Positions 22,153-34,829 are shown, numbered from the stretch's first letter. The stretch is 64,000 bases of DNA from Megalopta genalis (GCF_051020955.1 NW_027476321.1:124001-188000), one strand, 5' to 3'. Numbers and translations: made by a program. Notes: a model not told the origin generated them from the sequence alone.

Positions 22153-24138
22153 ATGGAATGGTACGTACATTTTTGCTATATTCTTCCGCGAACATTCTTC
22201 AGTCACTTGTTTTGACTAATGTTTTCCGTGTGTCGGGTATAAGAAAGACAATTTATTTTTACGAATTTAAATATTTATAAATAAAATATATTTTTCATCG
22301 AGATATGAGTCAACCTCTATTTTGGCCGGATACGGAGAATTCTCCCTAATTGACGCTCGGATAGTGCACGAAGATGGACTAGTTGGGAAGAGGAGATACG
22401 ATTATTCAAATTTGTAAATTGAAATCTTGAAAATTAGAAAATTTAAATACTAGATAATTTAAAAAATGTACATTTATATATATAGAAATCGGAGAACTTA
22501 AAAATCGTGAATTTGTAAATCAAAGAATTTAGAAATTAAAATGATAAGATTTAGAAAATTTGGGAAGCAGATGATTTAAAAATTTGTAAATTTAAGAGTC
22601 GGAAATCTTAAAAAGCGTAAATGCAGAAATCAAACAATTCAGAAATTGAAACGGTAAGAACTAGAACATTTAGAAACCAGTTGATAACAATTAAAATTTC
22701 AGAAAACTGAAAAATCGTGAATTTATAAATCAAAGAATTTAGAAATTGAAATCTTAAAAATTTGATCATATAGAAATCAGCTGACTTCGAAATTGTAAAT
22801 TTATAAATCAGAGAATTTAAAAACCGTCAATTTGATTTGAATTGGAATTGGAATCTTAAAAATCAGAAACTACAGAAACCAGATAATTTCGAAATTATGA
22901 ATTTAGAAGTATGCGCATTGAAACATCGTACCATTCGAAACGGATGGATCGAGAAATTGCAAGTTTTTCGGAACGGAAAAATGTGTTTAATCCTGGCGTA
23001 TAGATATTTCCAATCTATTCGCTTATAAAAACGAGTCGTCTACAAAGTTGTCGATTCACCGATAACTATAAAAACGAGCCGCGAGGCTCGAGTAATCGTG
23101 TCTCCTCTTCCCAGATTGTCCATTTCTGTGCGTAATCCGAGCTTCAGTTAGCAAGACATTACTGTATCACCAAACGTTTCTGGAAACTTGATTCGATTAA
23201 AGCTTCCGTCGTTTAATATACCGTTTAATATTACGTGCATACTAATTAATTGTTTCTTTTCGTTCAGTTCCAGAACTAATACTGAATCCTGCATTGAGTG
23301 GGGCTCCATAGAAGGTGGAGAAATCGAGTTCGAGTCTCTGACGGAGGATACTTTGGAGGGAGCATTACAAGTAATAAGGAAAAGCTTTTTCCCCAACGAG
23401 AGCATCTGCAAAGCCGTAAATCTGATATCGGCGCCTTGTAGCGTCAGAGCGCTCGAGGAGCTCTGTGTGGAAATTGCTAAAGACGGTGTCAGCATTGTTG
23501 CAGTCGACGTCAAGACTGGGGAAGTTGTTGGTGTTGTTCTCAATAAAATTAAGATATTGAGAGATCATCCGATGCCGAGAGATCCTGTAACTAACCCGCG
23601 ACGTCCGTGTGGGCGCCCACCGTTTCGTCGACATCGCCCGGTCCTCTGGCGACCTTGCCAAAAGAGTTGGCTTGAAAGATTCAAGGATAATTGCGTACAT
23701 CACCGGGCCAGGGGCTACGTAGATTTTCTGATTGCTATACACAGCAAGATAAATTTATTCAAATATTATAATATTGATTGTATTATGGAGTTGATGTTCC
23801 TGGCTACGCTGCCGGAGATGCAGCAGCGAAAAATTGGCGAGGGCTTAGTGTCCGTGTCCGTGGAGGTTGCCAATGCGCTGAATAATGGACAGCAAGTGAA
23901 AGTACCGATATCTGACACTGGAATTAATAGCGTGATCCATAATTTTCTGAGCATACCGAAGTTAGTGACTGCAATCATGACTTCCAATTACGCGCAGATC
24001 ATCGCGAGGAGGTGCCGCTTAAAGGTCTTGGAAAGGATTAATTACAGGGGCTTTCGTTATAGTGACGTATCGTTCCGCAAGAGAATAGGGAAGGAGCATC
24101 GTGACTTCACTGTTGTAGCCAAGAAAATAAAGAACTAA
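22153..24138 (+). CDS. GNAT acetyltransferase, arylalkylamine type (copy B)
   Basis: Exon 1 is 22153-22160 (ATGGAATG, donor GTACGT) and exon 2 is 23268-24138 (acceptor TTTTCGTTCAG), giving 292 aa in frame. It is a paralogue of copy A, roughly 70 % identical by eye. Shared features are SFFPNESICK near residue 42, the acetyl-CoA loop FLATLPEMQQRKIGEGLV, NYAQIIARRCRLKV and RIGKEHRDF. The variable linker after VVGVVLNKI is richer in Pro and Arg than in A. The frame is intact and changes are spread over the protein, many conservative, which suggests it stayed functional for a time after duplication. Expected role: acetyl-CoA-dependent amine acetylation in the cytosol, substrate unknown. The exon 2 frame is also open back into the intron to 23188, but the splice model fits better. 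Confidence 0.75.
22331..23166. repeat. Fold-back MITE forming most of GNAT intron B
   Basis: Starts TACGGAGAATTCTCCC and ends ACTGTA, as in A. Its internal AT-rich minisatellite is about 200 bp longer than in A. A stretch of about 34 nt between the MITE and exon 2, present in A and A', is missing here. Confidence 0.7.
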
Positions 24139-24227
24139 TCGACGGTTCAGAAGATATCGCAATGTCAAGAAAATTATATTTTATTTAGTATTTGCTTGTA
24201 TTTAACAGGATTTCTATAATTTCGACC

Positions 24228-24575
24228 GAAATTGTCAATTATTATCTTCGAAATTATCATCTTTGAAATTATTAATTCTGAAATTATCATTTTCGAAATT
24301 GTTATCTTCAAAATTGTTATCTTCGACATTGATATCTTCGAAATCATTATCTTCGAAATTACTATCTTCGAAATTATTACCTTCGAAATTATCCCAGAAA
24401 TTATTCTAGAAATTATTATTTTTGAAATTGTTATCCTAGAAATTACTATCTTTGTAATTGTTATTCTAGAAAGTGTTGTCTCCGAAATTGTTGTCTTTGG
24501 AAATATAATTCTCGAAATTATTATCTTTGAAATTATTATCCTTGAAATTATTGTCATTAAAATTATCATCGAAAT
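24228..24575. repeat. 15-bp minisatellite after GNAT gene B
   Basis: Same unit as after gene A (ATTATTATCTTCGAA frame), with slightly more copies. It gives open frames on both strands that are not genes. Confidence 0.85.
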
Positions 24576-24730
24576 GATTGAAATAACACCAATTGGCTAA
24601 AATATATTCGCTATGCAATCTCGTCGATGTAACACTTATCAATGAAAAGTGTAGAAACAAAACAATGAAATTTATACTTTTCTGCCAGGTTTCTCGTCGT
24701 TTCAGCCACTTCATGAAGGAACGGAGATCA

Positions 24731-24750
24731 GGCACTCGCGATCGGGCACT
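24731..24750. other. Deletion junction in unit B
   Basis: The sequence jumps here from the equivalent of 12571 in A to the equivalent of 14978. GGCACT lies at both edges in A and appears twice in B (GGCACTCGCGATCGGGCACT). About 2.4 kb is missing, including the 3' inverted repeat and the 10-11 bp minisatellite. Confidence 0.75.
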
Positions 24751-24879
24751 AATACTAAATAATCCAAACGGCGCGAAAGCGAAGATTTCACCCTTTGAAA
24801 TGTATCTAAGAACACCATTCTACAGTTTTTTTTGTTAACAAAGTTACGGTATTTTGAATTTCAGAATTTCATTCGGAAG

Positions 24880-25480
24880 AGAATCCAAGGTGCTATACGA
24901 TGGCAAACAAAAATCATAGATCAATACTTTCGGGCTCATTCGAAAGGGGAGACTTCGTTCGTTAAAATAATTGTGATTGCGTTTGCCAAACAATTTTTTG
25001 AACCACTCAGATCTATGCGAATATGAGAAATCGACAGGACGGAACCATTTTTATTTACAGTGCAGGGTATTAACGAAATAAAATTTATAAAACAGGAGAA
25101 TTAAGATGCTACGAAACTGGGAAATTGGACTTCTAAAATGAGTAGAAAAACACCACCCTACGATATTTTTTAACGAAGTTATGGTATTCTGAATTTCGAA
25201 AAATGTTCGCCTAGAATTCCACGACCTCAGAAATCACATTAATCTTGTATACTTTTTTTCAAAACTGCTATAAATTTGCAACAAAGTATCGCAGATCAAC
25301 GTTCTTGGATTCGTTGGAAAGGGAATACTTCGTTCCACAGAATCACGGTGATTTCATACGCCGGAGAAACGTTTCGAACTTATCAGAAGCACGCGAATTT
25401 GAAAAATGACCAACAAAGTTTCATTTTCGCTTATCGCTCGAGTTCCATCGAACCATTTTTCGTTTCGTGCGATTTATGGT
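24880..25480. repeat. Degenerate tandem repeat of about 333 bp (B)
   Basis: Two monomers marked by AGATCAA at about 24918 and 25293. The spacing is about 45 nt longer than in A because of an extra block near 25159-25203. The first monomer of A lies in the part deleted from B. Confidence 0.65.
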
Positions 25481-25849
25481 ATAGTGCCGGCCGTGCGTAG
25501 AGCCAAAAATATTCGCGCTGAGTCGGAAATGTGATTATCATGTTCGCGCGACCTTTACGAAGGCGGCTGGCCACCCCCGGCCGCCGAAATTCAATTGGTC
25601 CAGCAAGTTTCGGTTGATCCAGCGAATCAGAATTTGGTGAAATATCGTTGGCGCACTTGTAACAATGACACGGAGTCACTACAGCTTCAGATGATCGCGA
25701 TTGGGGCAAATTTCGCAGGAGTTAAACGATTACGCTGATTCTGGCTCGTGAGCACGCGTCGCGACGGATAATTTACGATTTTTCGATGATTTTTATGTCG
25801 AAATTATGAATGTCGGACAATTTTATTTCATAATTTTAATTGCTCCTGA

Positions 25850-26600
25850 ACAAAAAATTTTCATCCCCTTTTTATTTTCTGCACGGTGAAACTGCCCCTT
25901 TAACAACGGCATCCTGATGTTACCCCTTTTTCTTGTATATTTTGCAAATTTATCAGGTATTAAAATAATGCGTATAATAAAATTTGAACTTTTTATCCCC
26001 TTTACCTATTTTCTTTTAGAGCGGAACAGCCCCTTTTTAATTGCGATATGTAGATGTTACCCTATTTTTGTATATGTTATCAAAATTCTCATGACATTAA
26101 AAAGCTGTTTATAACATAAATTAAATTTTTCATGCCTTCCTTACTTTCTTCAGGGTGAAACTACCGCCTTAATAACGATGTCTAGATATTACCTATCTCC
26201 ATGTTTATTTCTAAAATTTTACCGTATATTAATAAAATATTTGCAGTGAAAATTAAATGTTTCATCCCTTTTTATTTTTCGTAGTACGAAACTACCCCCT
26301 GAATGAATGTGGTATCTTGTAGATGTTTCCCTCTCTGCATAATTATTTCTACAATTTTATTGGATATTAAGAAATTACTTCCAGCGAAAATTAGATTTTG
26401 CACCCCTTTTTATTTTCTTTGAGATAGAACTTCCATATTTTTAAAATTGCACCAGATATTAAAAAAATTTAAGATAAAAATTTAAAGATATTAAAAAATT
26501 GAATTTCTTTCCTTCGTTTATATTTTTAAGGGTAAAACTATCCCCTCCTTGCTCGAATGATATATATTCGATATGTACTAAATATTCAAAAATATGTTAC
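25850..26600. repeat. Degenerate tandem repeat of about 128 bp (B)
   Basis: The same array as at 16050-16800, with the GGTGAAACT(A/G)CC core and TTTTTATTTTCT stretches. Confidence 0.7.
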
Positions 26601-27599
26601 AATAAAAATTGAATATGTTGTCATTTAAAACAATGCAGTCATATAATGTAACAAATATAAATTTTCTATCTCGTGTAGAATTTATTAACGACAGAGTATG
26701 CTAATCAACATGACAATGAAAGAAATCGTATTTCAAGGGGTTAATTACGTCGGAGAATCTGTAAAATTTTTTCTCCGAGGAATTTATAAATAGCCCGAGG
26801 CTATACGAATATTAAAAACTTTATAATGAAGGGGTCGGAATAGTTGAATTTTGTGGAAGGGTAATTATTCCTCAGACGAAGTTTGGTTGTTGACAGGAAC
26901 AGCGATTCTTCGAACGAAATTTAAAATAAAAATTGAAATATCATAAGAATTTTATATTGTTCAACATTGTTGATAATCATATTTTATCAATTTATAATGG
27001 TAAATAATATAAATTATAACAATAGTAAGTTCTAGCCAGACCACATAGCTTATGTTAATTTTATAGCAATTACAATTTGAACGACACCAGTTAATGTTAG
27101 ATTAATACGAATTTTAATTTCAGCAATGCTAATGCGAAAATTTACAGCAATTTGAATTTCGATGATATTAAATGATATGTTATTAAGGAATTTCAATAAA
27201 AGCAAAATGTCGAAGAATTTTCAGAGTTGTTGTATACTGTTGATAATCAAATTTCATCAATTTATATTGTCAATTGATTGTACAAAAAATTAAAATATAC
27301 ACGCGAATATTTACGCTAATTTCACGCACTATATTCTCGACATATGTAAATAACAATCTCAATCGCCTCTCACTTCTCAATCATCAGCCGATCATTGAAT
27401 ACATTGATTTTCACTTCTCTCGCATCATTCGATTCCGCAGTTATATCAATTATACAATTTTAATAAAAATAATCCCGAAAATATTATATAACTAATTAAA
27501 AATTGTTTCAATTATTGTTTTCATTCGTGATACACTAAATACGTAGCTTTCTCGTTATTAAATAAATGAATTTCCTTGTATATCAATTATGGAATTTAT

Positions 27600-28830
27600 A
27601 TACATCCATATTTCGGTTTCGTGAAATACTAAATAGAATTGATTCTCATATTATACAATAATTGAATTTTCGAACGTGATAATTATGGCATGGAACTCTT
27701 CGGAATTATAGCTGTGTTTGATTATTGAAGCACATTAGCGAGCCGAGAGATGACCAAGCAATATTAATTATGATTTCGAAAGTTTTCTTTTCGAAAGAAA
27801 ATTACTGCTATATTTTTAGACACAATTTTTTTAACTTTATATTTATGTATATATGTACAAGAAAACTTTAATTCTGAAGATTTCTACTTAATTACCAATG
27901 AAATAATTATCAATTATGAATGATTTGAAAATTAAATAAACATTGAGACAATCTTTAACAAAAATGTACGTGTACATATCCATTTATTACTAATGATTTT
28001 ATTCTCCACGATCTTCATGAAACTTCTTTGAAAATAGGTTTTAATAATTATTTCATATAAGTTCGTAACTAAAATAAATATTATAATTAAAATAAATATA
28101 TTTATTTATGGAAAATGTTTTCTGTTCTTGATTTTCACGTAACTTCAACCAATGTAATATTTAATTATCATTACACATAAATTCAATTTAAATGGATGAT
28201 GAAATAATCGTAAGAATAATACGCGGTTGTATTTGTTTATAGAAGGTGATTTTCTCTCGTTAATTTTCATCGAACTGCAGAGGAAATAATAATAATTATT
28301 ATTATTATTATGAACAAATTTCATTAAAATGGTTCCCAATTATTAAAAGGAGAATACGTTCGATAATGAATTTCTCCTGACGAATTGCACAGAGATTATT
28401 ACAACAACAAATGTATATTTTATATAGACATGTAAAATCAGTGGCCTAATCGAAGCTTATCAAACATTCACGAAACCAGTACGAAATAATCCTTGCGCTG
28501 ATAGCTGGCTCATTATCAATCCATCAAATCCATAATCCCCTATGCAACAAATACGACGTGAACTCGAAAGTCGATCATTCTCTTTCTCGTCGATCAATAC
28601 CGTTGAGAGTTTCGCAAAATTTTCCGCGAAAATCTCGCATCAAACATAATTCCGCTATTCGAGTTTAGTTAAATGTGAATTCGAGCCGAATGATTTCGCA
28701 CGATCCATCAAATGATAAATGTCGTCGACTGTAGAAATACTATACATTAAAAAATCACAGCAGAAGCTCAATGATTGTAAGAATCGTTGTAATACATGGC
28801 AGAATTCCGATACATGCAAAATACAATTAA
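27600..28830. other. AT-rich non-coding DNA (left arm)
   Basis: No gene recognised. Includes a short (AAT/ATT) microsatellite near 28287-28310. Confidence 0.5.
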
Positions 28831-29600
28831 GAAGAAAATGATAGAAATATTAGAAACTTGACGAAATACAATAATCAAATATAAAGATAGTAAAATGTAG
28901 AAACTATATAAATTCAGTAATCAAATGTAGATATATTCAAATATGGATACTATTTATTATATATTACTATATATATTATATTTATTATATTATTATATTA
29001 TAATATAGATTATTAATATACAACAAATATAAAATTTACTGAATTTTTGAATTCATGTAGCTTCTACATTTTAGTATTTTTATATTTGGCTATATGTATA
29101 AACAATATAAATAGAGCATACGTAATAAATAAAGAAATATTAAAAATATAAAAACTGCACGAATGTAATAATCAAATATAGAAATACTAAAGCCATAGAA
29201 ACCACTAAAATGCAACTGGCGAATATAGAAACACTAAAATATAGAAACTACGTAAATGGAATAGTCAAATACACAAGAACTAAAAATTTAAAAATTATGA
29301 AAGATGCAAAATAGGGGAAAACTATAAAAAAAGACCGGTGTAAGTTGTGATTACGAAAAATATAGAGTCTACAGAAAATGCAATAGTCAAATATACAAGT
29401 ACTAGAAATTTAAAAATTGTAAGATATGTAAACTGGGGGAAAACTATAAAAAATACCCGCTGTAAATCGTGGTAGTACTAATATAAATGACAAATAAAAT
29501 TAATAACTAATTACCAATGATCAAATATAGAAATACCAAAAATTTTAGAAAGTGTAGAAGATATAAAATAGGCGGGGAATATAACAAACAATATTATAAA
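28830..29600. repeat. Degenerate AT-rich tandem repeat (left arm)
   Basis: Recurring AATATAGAAATACTAAAA-type blocks. The best pair is ATAGTCAAATACACAAG at about 29261 and ATAGTCAAATATACAAG at about 29382, with a shared GGGGAAAACTATAAAAAA, a period of about 120 bp. Mirrored at about 45803-46573. Confidence 0.6.
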
Positions 29601-30630
29601 TGATAAAATTATCGTTATCATCATTTTACACTTTTAAACATTACACGAAGCAAAATTGTGTAACTTAACAAAAAAAAAATTATTGTGTGTGTATTATACT
29701 ATTTTCTATATTTAATATACATATAATTGGGTTGATGGTTTTAATCAATCATCTTCTCCTAATAGCATGTAATTACAGTCGCATTACAATATTCATCATA
29801 CTCCAATCACAATCACAAATGGCGAGTTCTAATTACATTACAGCCAATATCGTATAATATTATATGTACATAGTCACCTTGTCACCGTCCACTCACCACA
29901 AACCACATCCAGTCTCTCACGAAATCAATATTAGCTTATAAGAAATTTATATTTCGACAACAGGAAACAATAATACCTCTCATCATATTAGTTTATGTCA
30001 ATTTAACAGCAATTTGAATTTTAACGACACTAATTAATGTTAGGATAATATGAATTTTAAGTTCGAGAATATAATATTTTAATATATATAATAACATATA
30101 TAATAATAATTTAATAATATTTTTTGTACAGAACTTCAACTCTCATGCTATTAAATAATATTTTTTGTTCAGGTATTAAAGCTCCAATAATATTGAACGG
30201 AATTATAATAACATCGATACGAATTTTATATTAAATTTATGGGATATATGATGCTCAATGTTATATTTTCATATGATATTGTTTAAAATTGTCTCATATT
30301 GTTCTTTTTAACAATGTTTGTTATATGACGTACAATGATTATTTATTGATATCACATTTATGAGGAATTTAGATATCAATAATTACTATCGCATAAATAA
30401 CGATAACTAGATTGTTGCATCATTAAAATATTTGAATAATACAACGAGGAACTCAAATTTCCATGATTTTAAATAATGTTTAATTTATTAGGAATTCCAG
30501 GATCAATAACATTATACACAATGTAATCGTACTAAACCATTCTTATTAGGTTAATGCATAATTTAATACGGTGATAATGTATTAAATGCTGCAGCAATAA
30601 AAAAATATAAAAAATGTAAATTTGATAATA
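29600..30630. other. AT-rich non-coding DNA (left arm)
   Basis: No coding signal. Many short repeats of TTAATAATATTTTTTGT type. Mirrored in the right arm. Confidence 0.5.
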
Positions 30631-30960
30631 TTATTAATTATATATATTTTATATATAAATATATATATATATATAATTAATAAAATATTATTAAATTAAC
30701 ATTTTTTATATTTTATAATATATAATTATAATTATGTATATATATATATATATATAATTATACTATATAATATACAATATAATAATTTAGTATAATATAC
30801 AGTATAATATATATATATGGTATATATATATATATATATATATACATTATACTGTATATTATACTAAATTATTATATCGTGTATTATATAGTATAATTAA
30901 ATACATTTATACTGTATATCATACTAAAAACTGTACATTATATATAATATAATGTAATAC
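30630..30960. repeat. AT/TA microsatellite (left arm)
   Basis: Alternating TA runs interspersed with TATACTATATAAT motifs that are themselves self-complementary. The right-arm copy (44420-44750) differs in length by 24 bp overall, which shifts the pairing. Confidence 0.9.
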
Positions 30961-31199
30961 ATTAAATACTATTTCTAGTATTTTACATAATTGCCAAAAG
31001 CTGAGTAATTAAATTATATTACGTTCGCTATCAGCATAGTTATATTTATTGTATTTATTGCATTAAATACATTGTATCATCTTACGCGACATGATGAAAA
31101 TGCCGCCAAAGTGAAGGCATCAATTCTCTAAATATCATGCTATGTGCTATAATTTTAAATAATTATATTCAGAACATTAATATGACGTTCTTTATGCTG

Positions 31200-32270
31200 C
31201 GGGCGAACGTGTTAAGCAATGATCCAAACGCCACGGGTTGAAATGACCTCGACGGTCCATAAACCAAAAATAATATTCTTCCTAATTGATCGCATTTTTT
31301 AATTCGAATCTTAACCGTTAGAAGCGATACGCAATTTCAATGCGTTCCTTTTAACGCTGCCAAAAACCTGTTCCCAGTCACGTCCCACCAAAATTGATAT
31401 TCCCCGCCGTCGCCACAAATTTCCAATAAACTCGCCGCACCAACAGCGCCGCCGAAACCGAAGAAGGAAAACTCGATCGACACTCGCGTGTTTCCCGGTA
31501 ACGAATCGTCGCTTTCGCCACTCCAACCACGAGTGCAAACACTACGTGGCTGCATCACCGACACCTTTAGGTGCTGGATCGGGGTGGGGTGGGGGGTCGT
31601 CGTTGGTGTTCGCTAAAGGTTGCCTCTGTGTTGTAAATAAACGGCGCGACCCGATCGTACTGAAGATAGAAGCCAATCATCCAGCAGGATTTCTGGTTTC
31701 CTTTAGTTCCGTCCCCCTCCACCGCTTTCTTCCGTACCTTATGGAGCATAGCAGTACTATCCCCCCCCCCCCAAAAAAAAAATTTGCCGGAAAGCGATAT
31801 TCGGAGTACGTATAGACTAACGGTCGTAAGACGTTGCCCGCGACCATCGAAACCGTCTTCCGACGGTTAATCCGATACATGGAGTTGCGAAATTTCAGCG
31901 ACACGGTTGTTTTTATGTTTCTGGTCTCCTGACTTCTGCGAACGGCGGATTACGATCGCCGGATATCCATCTCGGTGGACGTAGAATAAAGCAGACCCGA
32001 TTTTCTGAAGCTTCGCAGATTATGGTATTCGGAAATAAAAGAATTTCGTAGCTTGCTTTCAAGAGCCTTTTAGAGTGTAACGTACGGAGGATCTTCCCAC
32101 GAATTTTTTATATTCCCTCCTGAAGGCATACGCCAGGCTGGCGCCAGCCAGCCGGGGATTCATTTGTATATCGCGAGTCGAGTACCTCCGAGAGAGTACG
32201 ACGACGAACATTTCTGGAGTCGGACCACATAGGATCATCCCCACTACCATTTTTCCACAGAAAAACTGAC
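31200..32270. other. CpG-rich single-copy-like block (left arm)
   Basis: GC- and CpG-rich DNA with overlapping open frames on both strands, none recognised. It includes a C12A10 homopolymer at 31760-31781 and a GGCTGGCGCCAGCC palindrome near 32135. It leads up to the TATA-like site at 32271 and may be a promoter region. Confidence 0.4.
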
Positions 32271-32278
32271 TATATAAA
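32271..32278 (+). promoter_or_regulatory. TATA-like promoter site (left arm)
   Basis: TATATAAA followed by GC-rich sequence, with a TCATTC initiator-like match at 32316-32321. It faces the palindrome centre. The mirror copy at 43101-43108 faces it from the other side. No coding exon could be tied to it. Confidence 0.4.
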
Positions 32279-32971
32279 GGGCCCAAACGCGACCGGGAAT
32301 TGGGCTAGTTTCGAGTCATTCGTCGACGCGGAAACATTAGTAACATCGAGTTTCAATTCTTCTTCCGCGAAAACTTACTTACAGTTGTAAAACCCAACGC
32401 GTAATAATTTAGTTTTTACCAGTTTTCTTTGGTTTCAAGTTTAATCATTTCCACCTCCTGTTTCAAACCAGTAGTTGGTATAACCCACCAAGATATATCT
32501 TAACCGCTCGAGGTATATCTTTATTTCTTTTCTAACCCTAATATCAATTTCTCCAAACACCTTATCCTAATTTTAAAGGTAGCTACCCGTGTCGAAATAA
32601 ACATCGGCTGGTCTACGCACCTCATCCAAAAATTCCAATTACATGCAACCTCCGGCCACCCAAACTGCCTGGCCCTCGGCTCGTAACAAGAGCATGATAA
32701 GACGAGTAGTATTGTGGTCATTTAATCCTGAGATAGTAGCGTCTGAAAGCAGAGGAACTTAAATATTTTTGATAAATTATTTTCGTTTAATTTTAAATAG
32801 AATCGTACGTGTTTTGATGAAGGGCGAAGAAACGAATCCAACAAGTATAATGATTGAATACTTTCGATTGTTTAACCTCGATATGTTTGCGTTTGAAAGT
32901 TGATTACTTAATGTTTCGGACACGATATTGTTACAAGAATTATATCTCTTTTTTAATGTTTATGATAATAT

Positions 32972-33221
32972 TGTTACGGCGACTTGTCCAAATCAAGTGG
33001 CTGTAATGTGAAACAGCCCTGTTGTGAACACCTCCTTAAAGAATAATAGAAGAGAGGGGTTGCCACGGAGGTGTGTTATCAACGGACAATCGAAGAGTCG
33101 GGATCGGACCGTCGAGCGGTCCAAAGATCTCAAACATAATTGAATTGAGTTGTATTATAGTTTATGTACTTTATTGTAAATAAAATGCCGCGACGCGAAA
33201 GAAATGCAGTAATTCGCAACA
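32972..33221 (+). mobile_element. Solo LTR nested in the Tc1-like element (left arm)
   Basis: 250 bp, starting TGTTACGGCG and ending TTCGCAACA, flanked by a 4-bp repeat ATAT (32968-32971, 33222-33225). Removing it and one ATAT restores a match to the opposite Tc1 end (GTTTATGATAATATTATTG against GTTTATGATAGTATTATTG). An AATAAA lies at about 33177-33182, as expected upstream of an R/U5 boundary. TG..CA ends and a 4-bp duplication suit a Gypsy-type LTR. The internal part has been lost. Confidence 0.8.
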
Positions 33222-33506
33222 ATATTATTGAATCAATTGTTTTCTCATATAATAAAGCACTCCTTAAAGTAAGTAGAAACATAAATTTTGTTTATTTATT
33301 GCACATGTCCTTTTGTATAATAAGCGATAAACAAGATAGTGACGAAATTTAACGTCACAAAAATAATCGGACAGTCCGTAGGTATAGGTGAACTAGTTTT
33401 TATCGATGGTATTATGGATAAAATGAAATATTTGGACATTTTTTAAAGAAAATTTAATTACAAGTGTTATAAATATGGGTGTACGTACAGTTTTAAGTTT
33501 TATTAG

Positions 33507-33800
33507 GACAGTGATCCTAAACACAAGGTCAGAATTGTACAGGAATATTTGTTAAACAATTGTCCAAAAGTACTGCATCCTTCTCCTCAATCGCCTGATT
33601 TAAATCCAATTAAAAATTTATGGGATCAACTGGACAACAAAATTCGTACAATACTTACAAAGACAACAACAAAGATAAAACAACGTTTGTTAGACGAATG
33701 GAAACGAATTTCGTCGGATTATTTAAATAAAGTCATCTGTAACATGCCCAAGCGATTACATGAAGTAATAAAACAAAAGGGTCAATCGACAAAATATTAA
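33507..33800 (+). pseudogene. Tc1-like transposase, C-terminal remnant (left arm)
   Basis: About 97 codons from the second catalytic Asp region (DSDPKH, usual form DNDPKH) through SPDLNPIKNLWDQL to MPKRLHEVIKQKGQSTKY and a stop at 33798-33800. The codon before DSD is TAG where the family normally has CAG for Gln, so it is cut at a nonsense mutation. The residue normally Glu in NPIENLW, the third catalytic acid, is Lys here. Both lesions are in both arms. The element is inactive as an enzyme source. Confidence 0.85.
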
Positions 33801-34075
33801 TATTATGATAACGTGATTAAAAAGATTTTCATTTTATATAAAATTAATGTAATTCATTCACTGTCCGAATATTTTTGTGACGTTAAATTTCCTCACAATC
33901 TTGTTCATCGCTTATTATACAAAAGAACATGTGCAATAAATAAACAAAATTTATGTTTCTACTTACTTTGTATGAGAAAACAATTGATTCAATAATACTA
34001 TCATAAACAATAAAAAGGAGCAATTGTTCTTGTATCAATATCGTGTCCGAATATTAATGCGAGTCACTGTATACA

Positions 34076-34630
34076 TTCATTATACTCGTTGCATTTGTCT
34101 TTCGATGCTCTACAAGAATATCGGTAACAATATACAGAGTGTTGTATAAAAGTGTGCTGGAAACAGGAGTAGTCCTCAGGAGTAGTATCTTTTTTTCAGA
34201 TACAAATATCAAGCGGATTACGAAAAAAAACCGAAAAAATGGACGTCGGATCTGTTGTACATACGAAAACCACAGAATGGAGCGATAGAAAAAGACATAT
34301 CCCTAGTTAACAATACATATGTAACAATAATTTAAACAATATTTATAATTGATTATGTTTTTCTTATTACATTGTCTATAATCATATTGTTCATAACTGA
34401 TAATATTCTTTATTACTACTTTAGACAATATATTTGTACTACGTGACCTATAATATTATTTAAAAAAAATTGGTTAAGTAAACATTTTTATCACAATTAA
34501 ATACAAAAATTACTTAACACGAAGATCGTCGTATGAAATTTTATATTCCAATCATATAATTGTAGTAAAAAATCGTAGGCAAATATTGTAGCTAAAATAG
34601 AAAAATATTGACATCCACAAAAAATAAGTA
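34076..34630. other. Non-coding AT-rich DNA (left arm)
   Basis: No gene recognised. Contains ACAGAGTGTTGTATAAAAGTG, distantly like the ACAGGGTGTTCC ends seen elsewhere. Confidence 0.4.
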
Positions 34631-34815
34631 CTTGGTCAATGAAAATATATAAAGTAAAATGTACAACTAAAATGTTTAGAATAAAATGTTCAAACAAACT
34701 GTTCGATAAACATGCTTAAAATAAAATGTTCAACTAAAATGTGTAAAATAAAGTATTCACAACCAATATGTTTAAAATGAAGTGTTCAAAATAAAATGTT
34801 CAACTAAAATTAACA
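34630..34815. repeat. Minisatellite of about 15 bp, AAAATGTTCAACTAA (left arm)
   Basis: About ten degenerate units such as AATAAAATGTTCAAC and AAAATGTGTAAAATAAAGT. Mirrored at 40564-40749. A related array begins at the palindrome breakpoint (36942). Confidence 0.75.
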
Positions 34816-34829
34816 TCTACGAAAAATAA

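Larger units (their letters stand above)
17917..27230. repeat. Unit B: diverged direct duplicate of unit A
   Basis: The order of blocks matches unit A: MITE, CpG island, decayed promoter, GNAT gene, 15-bp minisatellite, 333-bp repeat, 128-bp repeat, AT-rich tail. Divergence is clearly higher than between A and A'. It lacks the 12.57-14.98 kb part of A. There is no B counterpart in the right arm. Confidence 0.85.
32901..34072 (+). mobile_element. Tc1-like element with long IR/DR ends (left arm)
   Basis: The ends are inverted copies over about 220 bp once a nested LTR is removed. The right end reads ...TATCGTGTCCGAATATTAATGCG and then GAGTCACTGTA, and the left end carries TTTCGGACACGATATTG. 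Inner direct repeats (TATTCGGACAGTGAATGA form) lie at about 33350 and 33870, as in IR/DR Tc1 elements. A transposase relic lies between. It is 0.92 kb without the LTR, shorter than a full Tc1 element, so the N-terminal part of the gene is missing. Confidence 0.8.

Noticed and set aside
31311..31904. Several 60-89 codon frames in the CpG-rich block
   Set aside because: Overlapping on both strands with composition bias, and conserved in the other arm only because the arms are nearly identical.
33164..33352. 62-codon frame starting MYFIVNKMPRRER that looks like a Tc1 transposase N-terminus
   Set aside because: It begins inside the solo LTR and crosses into the Tc1 inverted end. The MPRRER part is LTR sequence, so the resemblance is accidental.
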